The notes under the pieces: model-generated
Database searches by the model: none
The model's input: only the letters and a program-made list of their open reading frames with translations
Told to the model about the DNA's origin: nothing
Program-made: the position numbers and the translations under genes
Shown: positions 56,530 to 64,000 of the stretch, one piece after another
How the letters are laid out: each line of letters begins with the position of its first letter
Numbering within the stretch: the first letter of the stretch is position 1
Source of the DNA: Mesorhizobium sp. M2E.F.Ca.ET.219.01.1.1
GTDB taxonomy: Bacteria > Pseudomonadota > Alphaproteobacteria > Rhizobiales > Rhizobiaceae
Length of the DNA: 64,000 nt
Reading direction: 5' to 3'
NCBI RefSeq assembly: GCF_004016445.2
Contig: NZ_SADT02000001.1
Location: 1,903,630-1,967,629 of the forward strand

Positions 56530-56730
56530 TCACTCCTTTAAGCCGGACTGCTTGAGGATGCTGTTAAGCGTGCCTGGTGCAACCTCTTCAGACGGCTTGC
56601 CGGCCACGGTGACGCGGCCGGCTTTGGTTTTATGCTTATATTGGCGATGGCTGCCTTTGGTTGCAACCAGATACCAACCGTCGGCCTCCAGCATGCGAAT
56701 GACTTCGCGGACCGTAAGCCGAGGCGGCAT
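56530..56730 (-). CDS. hicA: HicA mRNA interferase toxin
   Basis: A 66-residue HicA toxin with the double-stranded-RNA-binding-like fold: RLTVREVIRMLEADGWYLV, the catalytic His in TKGSHRQYKHKT (about residue 28) and VTVAGKPSEEVAPGTLNSIL. It cleaves mRNA without the ribosome unless bound by HicB. The ATG lies only 8 nt after the nrdJ stop with no clear ribosome-binding site of its own, so translation may depend on nrdJ. Toxin comes before antitoxin, as in most hic loci. Confidence 0.9.
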   Translation of the reverse strand: MPPRLTVREVIRMLEADGWYLVATKGSHRQYKHKTKAGRVTVAGKPSEEVAPGTLNSILKQSGLKE

Positions 56731-56738
56731 CTAGATTC

Positions 56739-59700
56739 TCAGCTGCACCCGCTCGTCGAGCCACACGTGTCGCACTTCTCGCAGGTGCCGTTCCGGACCA
56801 TGGTGAAGTTGTGGCACTCGGAGCATTCGTTGCCGGTGTAGCCCTGGAGCAGCGACTGCTGGCGGCGGGTCGCGGCGAGCTTCTTCGCCTCGGCCGCTTC
56901 GTTGGCTGCGGCGTCGGTGAACAGCGCCTCGGCGCCGCCGGCGGCCTCGGCTTCTTCTTCCACCATGTCCTCGGCCAGTTCCCGGGCGCGCTCCTCATAG
57001 TCGCGCTTGTAGGCGAGCGCCTCGTCGCTGGCCGGCTTCAACGCCAGCACGTTGGAGCCTGCAAAAGCGGTCGGCGCGGCGCGGGCAGGGGCAGGCGTCG
57101 ACGTTGAGCCGCCGAAGCCCTTGGGCTCGCTGCCGATGCCCGACACCAGCTTCACCGGCGAGGCGCCGCGATAGAGGCCCTTGGAGAAGGGCGTCGCCTT
57201 GCCTTCGGTGATGCCGCGGCCGAGCGCCGTCTTGTCGAAGTCCGACTGGTCGACATGGGCGAGGTCGTGGCGGCCGAGATAGGAGACGGCAAGCTCGCGG
57301 AACACGTAGTCGAGGATCGACGTGGCGTTCTTGATCGCGTCATTGCCCTGCACCATGCCGGCCGGCTCGAACTTGGTGAAGGTGAAGGCCTCGACATATT
57401 CGTCGAGCGGCACGCCATATTGCAGGCCGAGTGAGATCGCGATGGCGAAGTTGTTCATCATCGCGCGGAAGGCAGCGCCTTCCTTGTGCATGTCGATGAA
57501 GATCTCGCCCAGGCGGCCGTCATCGAACTCGCCGGTGCGCAGATACACCTTGTGGCCGCCGACAACCGCCTTCTGCGTGTAGCCCTTGCGGCGGTTCGGC
57601 AGCTTTTCGCGATCGCGGTAGAGGCGCTCGATGACGCGCTCGACGATCTTCTCCGTCACCTGCACGGCGCGCTGCGCCGCCGGTGCCGCGACCAGCTGTT
57701 CGACCGCCTCGTCCTCATCCTCCTCGCCATCGGCGAGCAGCGAGGCATTAAGCGGCTGCGACAGCTTCGAGCCGTCGCGATAGAGCGCGTTGGCCTTCAG
57801 CGCCAGCTTCCAGGACAGCATGTAGGCGCTCTTGGCGTCCTCGACCGTCGCCTCGTTCGGCATGTTGATGGTCTTGGAGATGGCGCCCGAGATGAAGGGC
57901 TGGGCTGCCGCCATCATCAGGATGTGGCTCTGGATCGATAGCGAGCGCTTGCCGATCTTGCCGCAGGGGCTGGCGCAGTCGAACACCGGCAGGTGCTCGG
58001 CCTTGAGGAAGGGCGCGCCTTCCAGCGTCATCGCACCGCAGACATGGATGTTGGCGGCGTCGATGTCCTTCTTGGAGAAGCCCAGCGCCGGCAGCATCTC
58101 GAAGGAGACGTCGCTGAGCTGCTCGTCGGTGAAGCCGAGCGTCTCCTTCACCCAGTCGGCGCCCAGCGTCCACTGGTTGAACACGAACTTGATGTCGAAG
58201 GCCGACTTCAGCGCCGCATTCAGCGCCGCGATCTTCTCGTCGGTGAAGCCCTTGGCCTTCAGCGAGGACGGGTTGATGCCGGGCGCCTGGTTGAGGTTGC
58301 CGTGGCCGACGGCATAGGCCTCGATCTCGGCGATCTGGCTTTCGGAATAACCCAGTGTGCGCAGCGCTTCCGGCACGGCGCGGTTGATGATCTTGAAATA
58401 GCCGCCGCCGGCGAGCTTCTTGAACTTCACCAAGGCGAAGTCGGGCTCGATGCCGGTGGTGTCGCAGTCCATGACCAGGCCGATCGTGCCGGTCGGCGCG
58501 ATCACGGTCGCCTGCGCGTTGCGGTAGCCGTGCTCCTCGCCGAGCTCGATGGCGCGGTCCCAGGCGGCGCGTGCATGCTCGGCCAAAGCCGGCTGCTTCA
58601 GGTCGGAGGCGACGAGAGGCACCGGGTTGACGGCGAGCTTCTCGTAGCCGTCCTTGTCGCCATAGGCGGCGCGGCGATGGTTGCGCATGACGCGCAGCAT
58701 GTTCTGGGCGTTGCGGTCATAGTCCGGGAAGGCGCCGAGCTCGGAAGCCATTTCGGCCGAGGTCGAGTAGGCGACGCCGGTCATGATGGCGGTGAGCGCG
58801 GCGCAGATCGCGCGGCCCTCGTCGGAGTCGTAGGGAATGCCCGAGGTCATCAGCAGGCCGCCGATATTGGCGTAGCCGAGGCCGAGCGTGCGGTAATCGT
58901 AGGAAAGCTTGGCGATCTCCTTGGACGGGAACTGCGCCATCATCACCGAGATTTCAAGCACGACGGTCCACAGCCGAACGGTGTGCTCGTAAGCGGCGAT
59001 GTCGATCGTGCCGTCTTCCCTGCGGTAGGGCAGAAGGTTGATCGAGGCGAGGTTGCAGGCCGTGTCGTCGAGGAACATGTATTCCGAGCACGGGTTGGAG
59101 GCCCGGATCGCACCGGCGGAGGCGCAGGTGTGCCAGTCGTTCATCGTCGTGTTGAAGTGCAGGCCGGGATCAGCCGACGCCCAGGCGGCGTAGCCGATCT
59201 TTTCCCACAGATCGCGCGCCTTCAGCGTCTTCAGTACCTTGCCGTCCTTGCGGGCGGTGAGCTGCCAGTCGCCATCGGCCTCGACGGCGCGCAGGAAATT
59301 GTCCTTCAGCGACACCGAATTGTTGGAGTTCTGGCCCGAGACGGTGAGATAGGCGTCGGAATCCCAGTCGGTGTCGTAGGTATTGAACGACATCGACGTG
59401 TAGCCTTGCTTGGCGAACTGGATGACGCGGTAGATGTAGTTCTCCGGCACGGCGTCCTTCTTGGCCGCCTTGATCTCGCGCTTCAGCGCGGTGTTCAGCG
59501 CCGGGTCGAAGCAATCGTCGCCATTGCCTTCGCAATTGACGCAGGCCTTCATGATGGCTTCGAGGTGCTTCTTGACGATCTTGGAGCCGGTCACCAGCGA
59601 GGCGACCTTCTGCTCCTCATTGACCTTCCAGTCGATGAATTGCTCGATGTCGGGATGGTCGGCGTCGACGATGACCATCTTGGCGGCGCGGCGCGTCGTG

Positions 59701-60515
59701 CCGCCCGACTTGATGGCGCCCGCCGCGCGGTCGCCGATCTTGAGGAAGCTCATCAGGCCGGAGGAGCGGCCGCCGCCGGAAAGCTTCTCGCCTTCGCCGC
59801 GCAGCATCGAGAAGTTCGAGCCGGTGCCCGAGCCGTATTTGAACAGGCGCGCCTCGCGCACCCACAGATCCATGATGCCGCCCTCGTTAACGAGGTCGTC
59901 CTGCACGCTCTGGATGAAGCAGGCATGCGGCTGTGGATGCTCATAGGCCGACTTCGACTTGGTCAGCTTGCCGGTGAAGGGGTCGACATAGAAGTGGCCC
60001 TGGCTCGGACCGTCGATGCCATAGGCCCAGTGCAGGCCGGTGTTGAACCATTGCGGCGAGTTCGGCGCGACGCGCTGGGTGGCGAGCATATAGGCAAGCT
60101 CGTCGCGGAAGGCGCGCGCGTCCTCCTCCGACTTGAAGTAGCCGCCCTTCCAGCCCCAATAGGTCCAGGTGCCGGAGAGGCGATCGAAGACCTGGCGGGC
60201 GTCGGTTTCCGAACCGTAGCGCTCGGCCTCGGGAAGCTTGGCGAGTTCGGCCTCGTCGGCGATCGAGCGCCACAGGAAGGAGGGAACGTCGTTCTCCTCG
60301 ACCTTCTTCAGCCGCGCCGGCACGCCGGCCTTGCGGAAATATTTTTGGGCCAGGATGTCGGCGGCGACCTGGCTGAACTGCGCCGGCACATCGATGTTGT
60401 CGAGGCGGAACACCACCGAGCCGTCGGGATTCTTGATCTCGGACAAAGCCTTGCGGAATTCGATCTCCGCATAAGCTGACTGGTCTGGCTTGGTGAAGCG
60501 ACGCTCGATGCGCAT
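56739..60515 (-). CDS. nrdJ: Vitamin B12-dependent ribonucleotide reductase (class II)
   Basis: Adenosylcobalamin-dependent reduction of ribonucleotides to deoxyribonucleotides. The 1258-residue length is typical of alphaproteobacterial NrdJ with its long C-terminal extension. The catalytic core carries the active-site region [20 protein letters not shown] and the Cys/Gly radical-loop region. The C-terminus has a zinc-like [20 protein letters not shown] motif. The ATG at 60515 ([20 protein letters not shown]) is chosen over the extended frame to 60572. A tandem NrdR-box-like pair and a structured leader lie upstream. It needs B12 but not oxygen. Confidence 0.96.
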   Translation of the reverse strand: MRIERRFTKPDQSAYAEIEFRKALSEIKNPDGSVVFRLDNIDVPAQFSQVAADILAQKYFRKAGVPARLKKVEENDVPSFLWRSIADEAELAKLPEAERYGSETDARQVFDRLSGTWTYWGWKGGYFKSEEDARAFRDELAYMLATQRVAPNSPQWFNTGLHWAYGIDGPSQGHFYVDPFTGKLTKSKSAYEHPQPHACFIQSVQDDLVNEGGIMDLWVREARLFKYGSGTGSNFSMLRGEGEKLSGGGRSSGLMSFLKIGDRAAGAIKSGGTTRRAAKMVIVDADHPDIEQFIDWKVNEEQKVASLVTGSKIVKKHLEAIMKACVNCEGNGDDCFDPALNTALKREIKAAKKDAVPENYIYRVIQFAKQGYTSMSFNTYDTDWDSDAYLTVSGQNSNNSVSLKDNFLRAVEADGDWQLTARKDGKVLKTLKARDLWEKIGYAAWASADPGLHFNTTMNDWHTCASAGAIRASNPCSEYMFLDDTACNLASINLLPYRREDGTIDIAAYEHTVRLWTVVLEISVMMAQFPSKEIAKLSYDYRTLGLGYANIGGLLMTSGIPYDSDEGRAICAALTAIMTGVAYSTSAEMASELGAFPDYDRNAQNMLRVMRNHRRAAYGDKDGYEKLAVNPVPLVASDLKQPALAEHARAAWDRAIELGEEHGYRNAQATVIAPTGTIGLVMDCDTTGIEPDFALVKFKKLAGGGYFKIINRAVPEALRTLGYSESQIAEIEAYAVGHGNLNQAPGINPSSLKAKGFTDEKIAALNAALKSAFDIKFVFNQWTLGADWVKETLGFTDEQLSDVSFEMLPALGFSKKDIDAANIHVCGAMTLEGAPFLKAEHLPVFDCASPCGKIGKRSLSIQSHILMMAAAQPFISGAISKTINMPNEATVEDAKSAYMLSWKLALKANALYRDGSKLSQPLNASLLADGEEDEDEAVEQLVAAPAAQRAVQVTEKIVERVIERLYRDREKLPNRRKGYTQKAVVGGHKVYLRTGEFDDGRLGEIFIDMHKEGAAFRAMMNNFAIAISLGLQYGVPLDEYVEAFTFTKFEPAGMVQGNDAIKNATSILDYVFRELAVSYLGRHDLAHVDQSDFDKTALGRGITEGKATPFSKGLYRGASPVKLVSGIGSEPKGFGGSTSTPAPARAAPTAFAGSNVLALKPASDEALAYKRDYEERARELAEDMVEEEAEAAGGAEALFTDAAANEAAEAKKLAATRRQQSLLQGYTGNECSECHNFTMVRNGTCEKCDTCGSTSGCS

Positions 60516-60648
60516 TGGTCCGGTCCCTTTGTGTCTATATATAGCGCCTTTCCCCAGGGATTTCTGCCCCACATGGCGAAAAGCGCAGTCCGCCGTTTGC
60601 CGGCATCACAGGCGACGCCGACATTCTCCTCGTCGCGGGCGCCATCAT

Positions 60649-60779
60649 GCAGACAAGCAAACGCCTTTCCAGGCGCTTACCCAGGTTGCCGGCCGACCCG
60701 CGGGTCCCTCAAGACTGAAACTTTGGTCGATTCCCTCCGCAGAGGGAGGTTCACATTATCTAGCGTCGAGCCTGTCTGC
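60649..60779 (-). promoter_or_regulatory. Structured nrdJ leader RNA candidate
   Basis: Read on the minus strand, GCAGACAGGC (60779-60770) can pair with GCTTGTCTGC (60658-60649), 10 bp with one G-U, closing a 131-nt domain. Inside lie TCCCTC-TGCG-GAGGGA and CGCCT-GGAA-AGGCG hairpins and GACCCGCGGGTC. The 5' strand of the stem begins where transcription would start if TATATT at 60793-60788 is the -10. No B12 box is seen. A riboswitch or protein-bound leader is possible. Confidence 0.4.
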
Positions 60780-60797
60780 AAACACTAAATATAGTGT
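60751..60797 (-). promoter_or_regulatory. Tandem NrdR-box-like sites upstream of nrdJ
   Basis: ACACTAAATATAGTGT at 60782-60797 is a near-perfect match to the palindromic NrdR box. TCACATTATCTAGCGT at 60751-60766 is a degenerate second copy (about 11 of 16). The two starts are 31 bp apart, which is the usual three-turn spacing of tandem NrdR boxes. Box 1 covers a possible -10 (TATATT on the minus strand). NrdR represses RNR genes when dATP is high. Confidence 0.65.
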
Positions 60798-61053
60798 TAA
60801 CAGATCATTTTTTCCAGGCCGACAATTCTCCCTTTCGCCCACCCAAACCCCAATGATCCCAACGCTTCCGCCGGCCTCGTGAACAGGCGGAAATTCGGGC
60901 AAAACGCACAAAATCCGGGAAAAAAGACCGGCCTCGAAACTCTCCGGTCACGCCCGCAACAGGAGCGCATGGCCTATAAAAAGCGACTCGTTCCGACCCG
61001 TCAAGGATTCGTTTTTGTAGGTTTTGTGACCCCAACATCTTGTGTGTCACATA

Positions 61054-61062
61054 TGTGGATAA
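61054..61062. promoter_or_regulatory. Consensus DnaA box
   Basis: TGTGGATAA is the exact reverse complement of the DnaA box TTATCCACA. It lies between nrdJ and gltX, 167 nt before the gltX start. A single site proves nothing about origin activity, but DnaA can regulate RNR or other genes from such sites. The 713-nt gap otherwise holds the NrdR sites, the leader and both promoters. Confidence 0.4.
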
Positions 61063-61228
61063 CGGGGACATGCGAAGCCCGGGTCCCCGGGCACTTGACG
61101 CGGTTTGTCAGGCTGCCGCGAAGCGTGTCGGGCCAGTGGCTTTTCATTTTTGCTGGCTTGCACTATCTGTTGCGTTTGCGCGGGGGGCGCGTCTTGTCAA
61201 CGCCAAAAGCATCCGCTACGCCCCGCTC

Positions 61229-62602
61229 ATGACAGTAACCGTACGTTTCGCCCCCTCGCCGACCGGCCGCATCCATATCGGCAATGCGCGCACCGCGCTG
61301 TTCAACTGGCTTTTCGCCATGAACAACAAGGGCCGTTTCATCCAGCGCTTCGACGACACCGACACTGCCCGCTCGAAGCAGGAATATGCTGATTCCATTC
61401 TTTACGACCTGCACTGGCTGGGCATCTTCCCGGACGTCACCGAGTACCAGTCGCGCCGCTTCGAGATCTATGACGCGGCGGTCGAGCGGCTGAAGGCGGC
61501 GCGGGTGCTCTATGCCTGCTACGAGACGCCGGAAGAGCTCGATCTGCGCCGCAAAGTGCGCCGCACGCGCGGCCTGCCGCCGGTCTATGGCCGCGAGGCG
61601 CTGACGCTGACTCCGGAGCAGGTGGCCGAATACCAGTCGGACGGGCGCAAGCCGCACTGGCGCTTCCTTTTGCCCAATTTCACCAGCGATCCGCTGCAGC
61701 CGGAGCGCACGGACGTGCATTGGAACGACCTGGTGCGCGGCGAGGAGACGGTCGATCTCGCCTCGCTGTCGGACCCCGTCCTGGTGCGCGAGGACGGCAC
61801 CTATCTCTATACGCTGCCTTCGGTGGTCGACGATATCGAGATGGGCGTCAGCCATGTCATCCGCGGCGACGACCATGTCACCAACACCGGCGTGCAGATC
61901 GCGATCTTCAAGGCGCTCGGCGCCGAGCCGCCGGTCTTCGGCCACCACAATCTGCTCACCACGACCACGGGCGAGGGGCTGTCGAAGCGCACCGGCGCGC
62001 TGTCGATCGAGAGCCTGCGCGAGGATGGCATCGAGCCGATGGCGGTCGCCTCGCTGGCGGTGCTCGTCGGCACCTCGGAAAATGTCACGGCGGCGCATGA
62101 CCTCGCCGAGCTTGCCGGCCATTTCGACCCGGCGGCGACCTCCAAGTCCGCCTCCAAGTTCGATCCGGACGAGCTTTTCGTGCTCAACCGCGCGCTGATG
62201 CATCACATGCCGTTCGAGGAAGCGCGCGACCGGCTGATGGTGCTGGGCATTTCCGGTGACAAGGCCGAGGCGTTCTGGCTGGCGGTGCGCGGCAATCTCG
62301 ACCGCCTGTCGGACGCGGTCGGCTGGTGGCGAATCCTGAGCGAAGGCCCGCAGGAGCCGGCCGAGTTTTCCGCCGAGGACCGCGATTTCCTCAATCAGGC
62401 GTTCGACGTGCTGCCAGAGGAGCCCTGGAACGGCACGGTCTGGAAGGACTGGACAGGCAAGATCAAGGAAACGACGGGGCGCAAGGGCAAGCCGCTGTTC
62501 ATGCCGCTGCGGCTGGCGCTCACGGGGCGGACTTCGGGGCCGGAGCTTTCAGATCTATTGCCGCTGATGGGTCGGGAAGGAACGCTGGCCCGACGACCCT
62601 GA
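61229..62602 (+). CDS. gltX: Glutamate--tRNA ligase
   Basis: Class I synthetase that charges tRNA(Glu), and in alphaproteobacteria often also tRNA(Gln) for later amidation. At 457 residues the length fits. The HIGH motif reads HIGN in [19 protein letters not shown] (about residues 7-25), and the KMSKS counterpart is LSKR in [14 protein letters not shown] (about residue 252). The ATG at 61229 follows a GC-rich leader; the longer frame from 61040 is not conserved. Many bacteria carry two gltX genes, and this could be either copy. The 3' end overlaps the convergent DUF2865 gene by 83 nt. Confidence 0.96.
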   Translation: MTVTVRFAPSPTGRIHIGNARTALFNWLFAMNNKGRFIQRFDDTDTARSKQEYADSILYDLHWLGIFPDVTEYQSRRFEIYDAAVERLKAARVLYACYETPEELDLRRKVRRTRGLPPVYGREALTLTPEQVAEYQSDGRKPHWRFLLPNFTSDPLQPERTDVHWNDLVRGEETVDLASLSDPVLVREDGTYLYTLPSVVDDIEMGVSHVIRGDDHVTNTGVQIAIFKALGAEPPVFGHHNLLTTTTGEGLSKRTGALSIESLREDGIEPMAVASLAVLVGTSENVTAAHDLAELAGHFDPAATSKSASKFDPDELFVLNRALMHHMPFEEARDRLMVLGISGDKAEAFWLAVRGNLDRLSDAVGWWRILSEGPQEPAEFSAEDRDFLNQAFDVLPEEPWNGTVWKDWTGKIKETTGRKGKPLFMPLRLALTGRTSGPELSDLLPLMGREGTLARRP

Positions 62603-63755
62603 CCTTGCGCTGATCCGGCGGAAGCGCCGAGACCGGCGACACCGGCACCTTGGTGGTCAGCCGCTTGATCGCGTCCAGGTCGAGCCCGCCTTCGGCATTG
62701 GCGAGCGTTTCGGGATCGGCGCCCGGATCGGGCTTGTTCGCCGGCACCGGGATGAAGGGTGCCACTCCGCCCTCCGGCTGCGACTGTTCGGGATTGGGCG
62801 GGTTGCCGCCGATGATCGTGAAATTGCCATTGCCGGCCTGGGCGTTGCAGCCGCAACTCGGCGGCCGCGAATAATTGGCCTGCTTGTAGAGATAGGCGGT
62901 CGGCAGCTCGCTGTAGGGTTGACCGGTGACCGAGGAGGTCATCGACCCCGAATCGTCGTCCATTCCGCGCGAATAGAAGACCTGCATCTCGGTGCCCGGG
63001 CAGCTCGATTCGCAATTCTTCTGGTCGCGCTCGAAGTCGCCCGCGGAGGCAGCGTTGGACATCGGGAAGAAATATCCGTCGCAGGTGCGCACGCACATGG
63101 TGCGGAACTCGCCGCCCAGTCGCGGCAGGTCCATGCCGTCGGGCTGGTTGATGACGCGGCGGATGTTGCGCACGCTCGGATCATCAAGCGGCACGCCCGA
63201 AGCGTCTGGCACATCAGGGGCATCGGGTGTTTCGAGCTGCTCGTCCTGGCGGCCGAAAAGCTGCTCGAAAAGATTGCCGCCGCCATTGTCGCGGGAAGCC
63301 TCCTGAAGCGGCGCGCGTCGCGGCGCGATCTCGTCGTCGCGGCAGTTATTGGCGTCAAGCGCCGCCAGGATACGGCCGCGGTCGCGCCGCGTGCCGCCGG
63401 CGGAAAGCCGCTCGCGCTTGGCCTGAAGCGTGTCGAGATTGGCGTTCATGCGCTCTATCGAGGCATTGATCGCCGCGCATTGGCTGACATTGCGCGAAAA
63501 CAGCGTGAAGCCGCAACCAGCATCGCTTGCCCGGCCGCGGGCTCTTGCCAACTGCTCGCGCTGGCGCGCGATGGCGTCATCATATTTGCGGACGAGGCCC
63601 GGCCCTCCGCCACCACCGCGCGTCGCGGCGAGTTCGGCTTCGAGCTGCCTGCAGGTGCGCGAGGCCGCCTGGGATTGATCGACGGCGAAGGCTGAACCCT
63701 CAAGCGCTGCGAGCAGCGCCACAAGGTGGGTCAGCTTCAGCCCTCCGCCATTCAT
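62520..63755 (-). CDS. DUF2865 exported protein
   Basis: A 411-residue secreted or membrane-anchored protein with an N-terminal signal-like stretch ([20 protein letters not shown]) and several Cys residues. The DUF2865 core is clear: [17 protein letters not shown], then [17 protein letters not shown]. Coiled segments precede it ([20 protein letters not shown]). The family is widespread in Hyphomicrobiales and has no known function. The final part is Pro/Gly-rich. The last 83 nt overlap gltX on the other strand. No gene is supportable between its start and the window end. Confidence 0.85.
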   Translation of the reverse strand: MNGGGLKLTHLVALLAALEGSAFAVDQSQAASRTCRQLEAELAATRGGGGGPGLVRKYDDAIARQREQLARARGRASDAGCGFTLFSRNVSQCAAINASIERMNANLDTLQAKRERLSAGGTRRDRGRILAALDANNCRDDEIAPRRAPLQEASRDNGGGNLFEQLFGRQDEQLETPDAPDVPDASGVPLDDPSVRNIRRVINQPDGMDLPRLGGEFRTMCVRTCDGYFFPMSNAASAGDFERDQKNCESSCPGTEMQVFYSRGMDDDSGSMTSSVTGQPYSELPTAYLYKQANYSRPPSCGCNAQAGNGNFTIIGGNPPNPEQSQPEGGVAPFIPVPANKPDPGADPETLANAEGGLDLDAIKRLTTKVPVSPVSALPPDQRKVRVVGPAFLPDPSAAIDLKAPAPKSAP

Positions 63756-64000
63756 GTGCCCAAACTCAGCTCACCAGTCTGTCTGGATGCTACCGGATTC
63801 GCGGTTAATCGTTCCCTCAAATTTACAGCCAAAGACGGTCCAGGCCCAGATTGGCCTCACCGATCTTCTGACAAAGCGGCGAGCGCAGTCTCGAGCTGCA
63901 TGGAAGTTGCACAAAGGAGGTGCAAAAAAGACGTATTCGACTCTGAAAATCTCCCGGTCCAGCAAGGCCGGAGCCAGTCATTGACCCCGATCACCCGTCG

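Noticed and set aside
57993..60479. 828-codon open frame antisense to nrdJ
   Set aside because: It mirrors the nrdJ frame over its whole length, and the translation is rich in Val, Gly, Arg and His with no domain. It is treated as a shadow.
60649..60720. S-box (SAM-I) resemblance in the nrdJ leader
   Set aside because: GAGGGA and GCCGGCAACC occur in the right order, but the closing helix elements and 3' core do not match, and nrdJ is an unlikely target.
60516..60779. Cobalamin riboswitch upstream of nrdJ
   Set aside because: No B12 box or typical core motif was found on either strand in this region, so the folded leader is reported without a class.
60795..60815. CtrA site near the nrdJ promoter
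   Set aside because: TTAAC-AGATCA-TTTT lacks the second TTAA half.

Overview
This window is a GC-rich chromosomal segment of an alphaproteobacterium of the order Hyphomicrobiales (Rhizobiales), most likely Mesorhizobium or a close relative. The evidence is the gene content: a DUF1476 ATPase-inhibitor gene next to purC, a class II (B12-dependent) ribonucleotide reductase as the visible RNR, a purC-purS-purQ-purL-bolA-grxD block, DUF2865 and DUF1127 proteins, and several rhizobial palindromic intergenic repeats. No rRNA, tRNA, CRISPR array, prophage or insertion sequence is visible. This is mostly core chromosome with small accessory patches.

Layout. 1-3.7 kb: the 3' part of recA, then alaS. 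3.7-7.6 kb: a RIME-like repeat, a GST, a GNAT-like protein and icd on the minus strand, then trmJ. 7.6-16 kb: a membrane protein, murI convergent with an RNB ribonuclease, two small proteins, rpsD, ttcA overlapping an inositol-phosphatase-like gene, an MFS exporter, grxD and bolA. 16-28.3 kb: the purine block (purL, purQ, purS, purC and purB, all minus strand), interrupted by a MocR regulator facing a DUF1127 protein, a Pr6Pr membrane protein, a lipoprotein, the DUF1476 gene, an aldolase, a hydrolase and a two-domain VOC protein. 28.5-31.7 kb: a DmpA-type peptidase coupled to an orphan substrate-binding protein, and a flavin reductase. 31.7-36.6 kb: a tight molybdo-hydroxylase maturation operon (coxD-, coxE- and two XdhC/CoxF-like genes plus a molybdopterin-binding/cytidylyltransferase fusion) without the enzyme it should mature.

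36.6-43 kb: exported proteins of unknown role, a candidate small RNA, a J-domain-like protein without an ordinary start codon, an aldo/keto reductase and a PLP enzyme. 43-48.1 kb: a five-gene operon (dimethylformamidase-like amidohydrolase, class III aminotransferase, DUF523, GNAT, histone-deacetylase-like amidohydrolase), flanked by a single-domain ParB-like protein and a 2-oxoglutarate/Fe(II)-type oxygenase. It is the best candidate here for an uncharacterised pathway. 49.7-56.3 kb: GFA, GNAT, uppP, a phosphodiester glycosidase, a GH25 muramidase and small proteins. 56.3-60.5 kb: nrdJ with hicAB directly behind it. Upstream of nrdJ lie a tandem pair of NrdR-box-like sites and a long-range stem that could fold the 5' leader. 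61.2-63.8 kb: gltX convergent with a DUF2865 protein.

Themes. Nucleotide supply (purine synthesis, NrdJ) and translation (alaS, gltX, rpsD, ttcA, trmJ) dominate. At least four families of palindromic intergenic elements are present in one to three copies, and several abut stop or start regions of genes. Functions are read from motifs and remembered family features; no database search was run.
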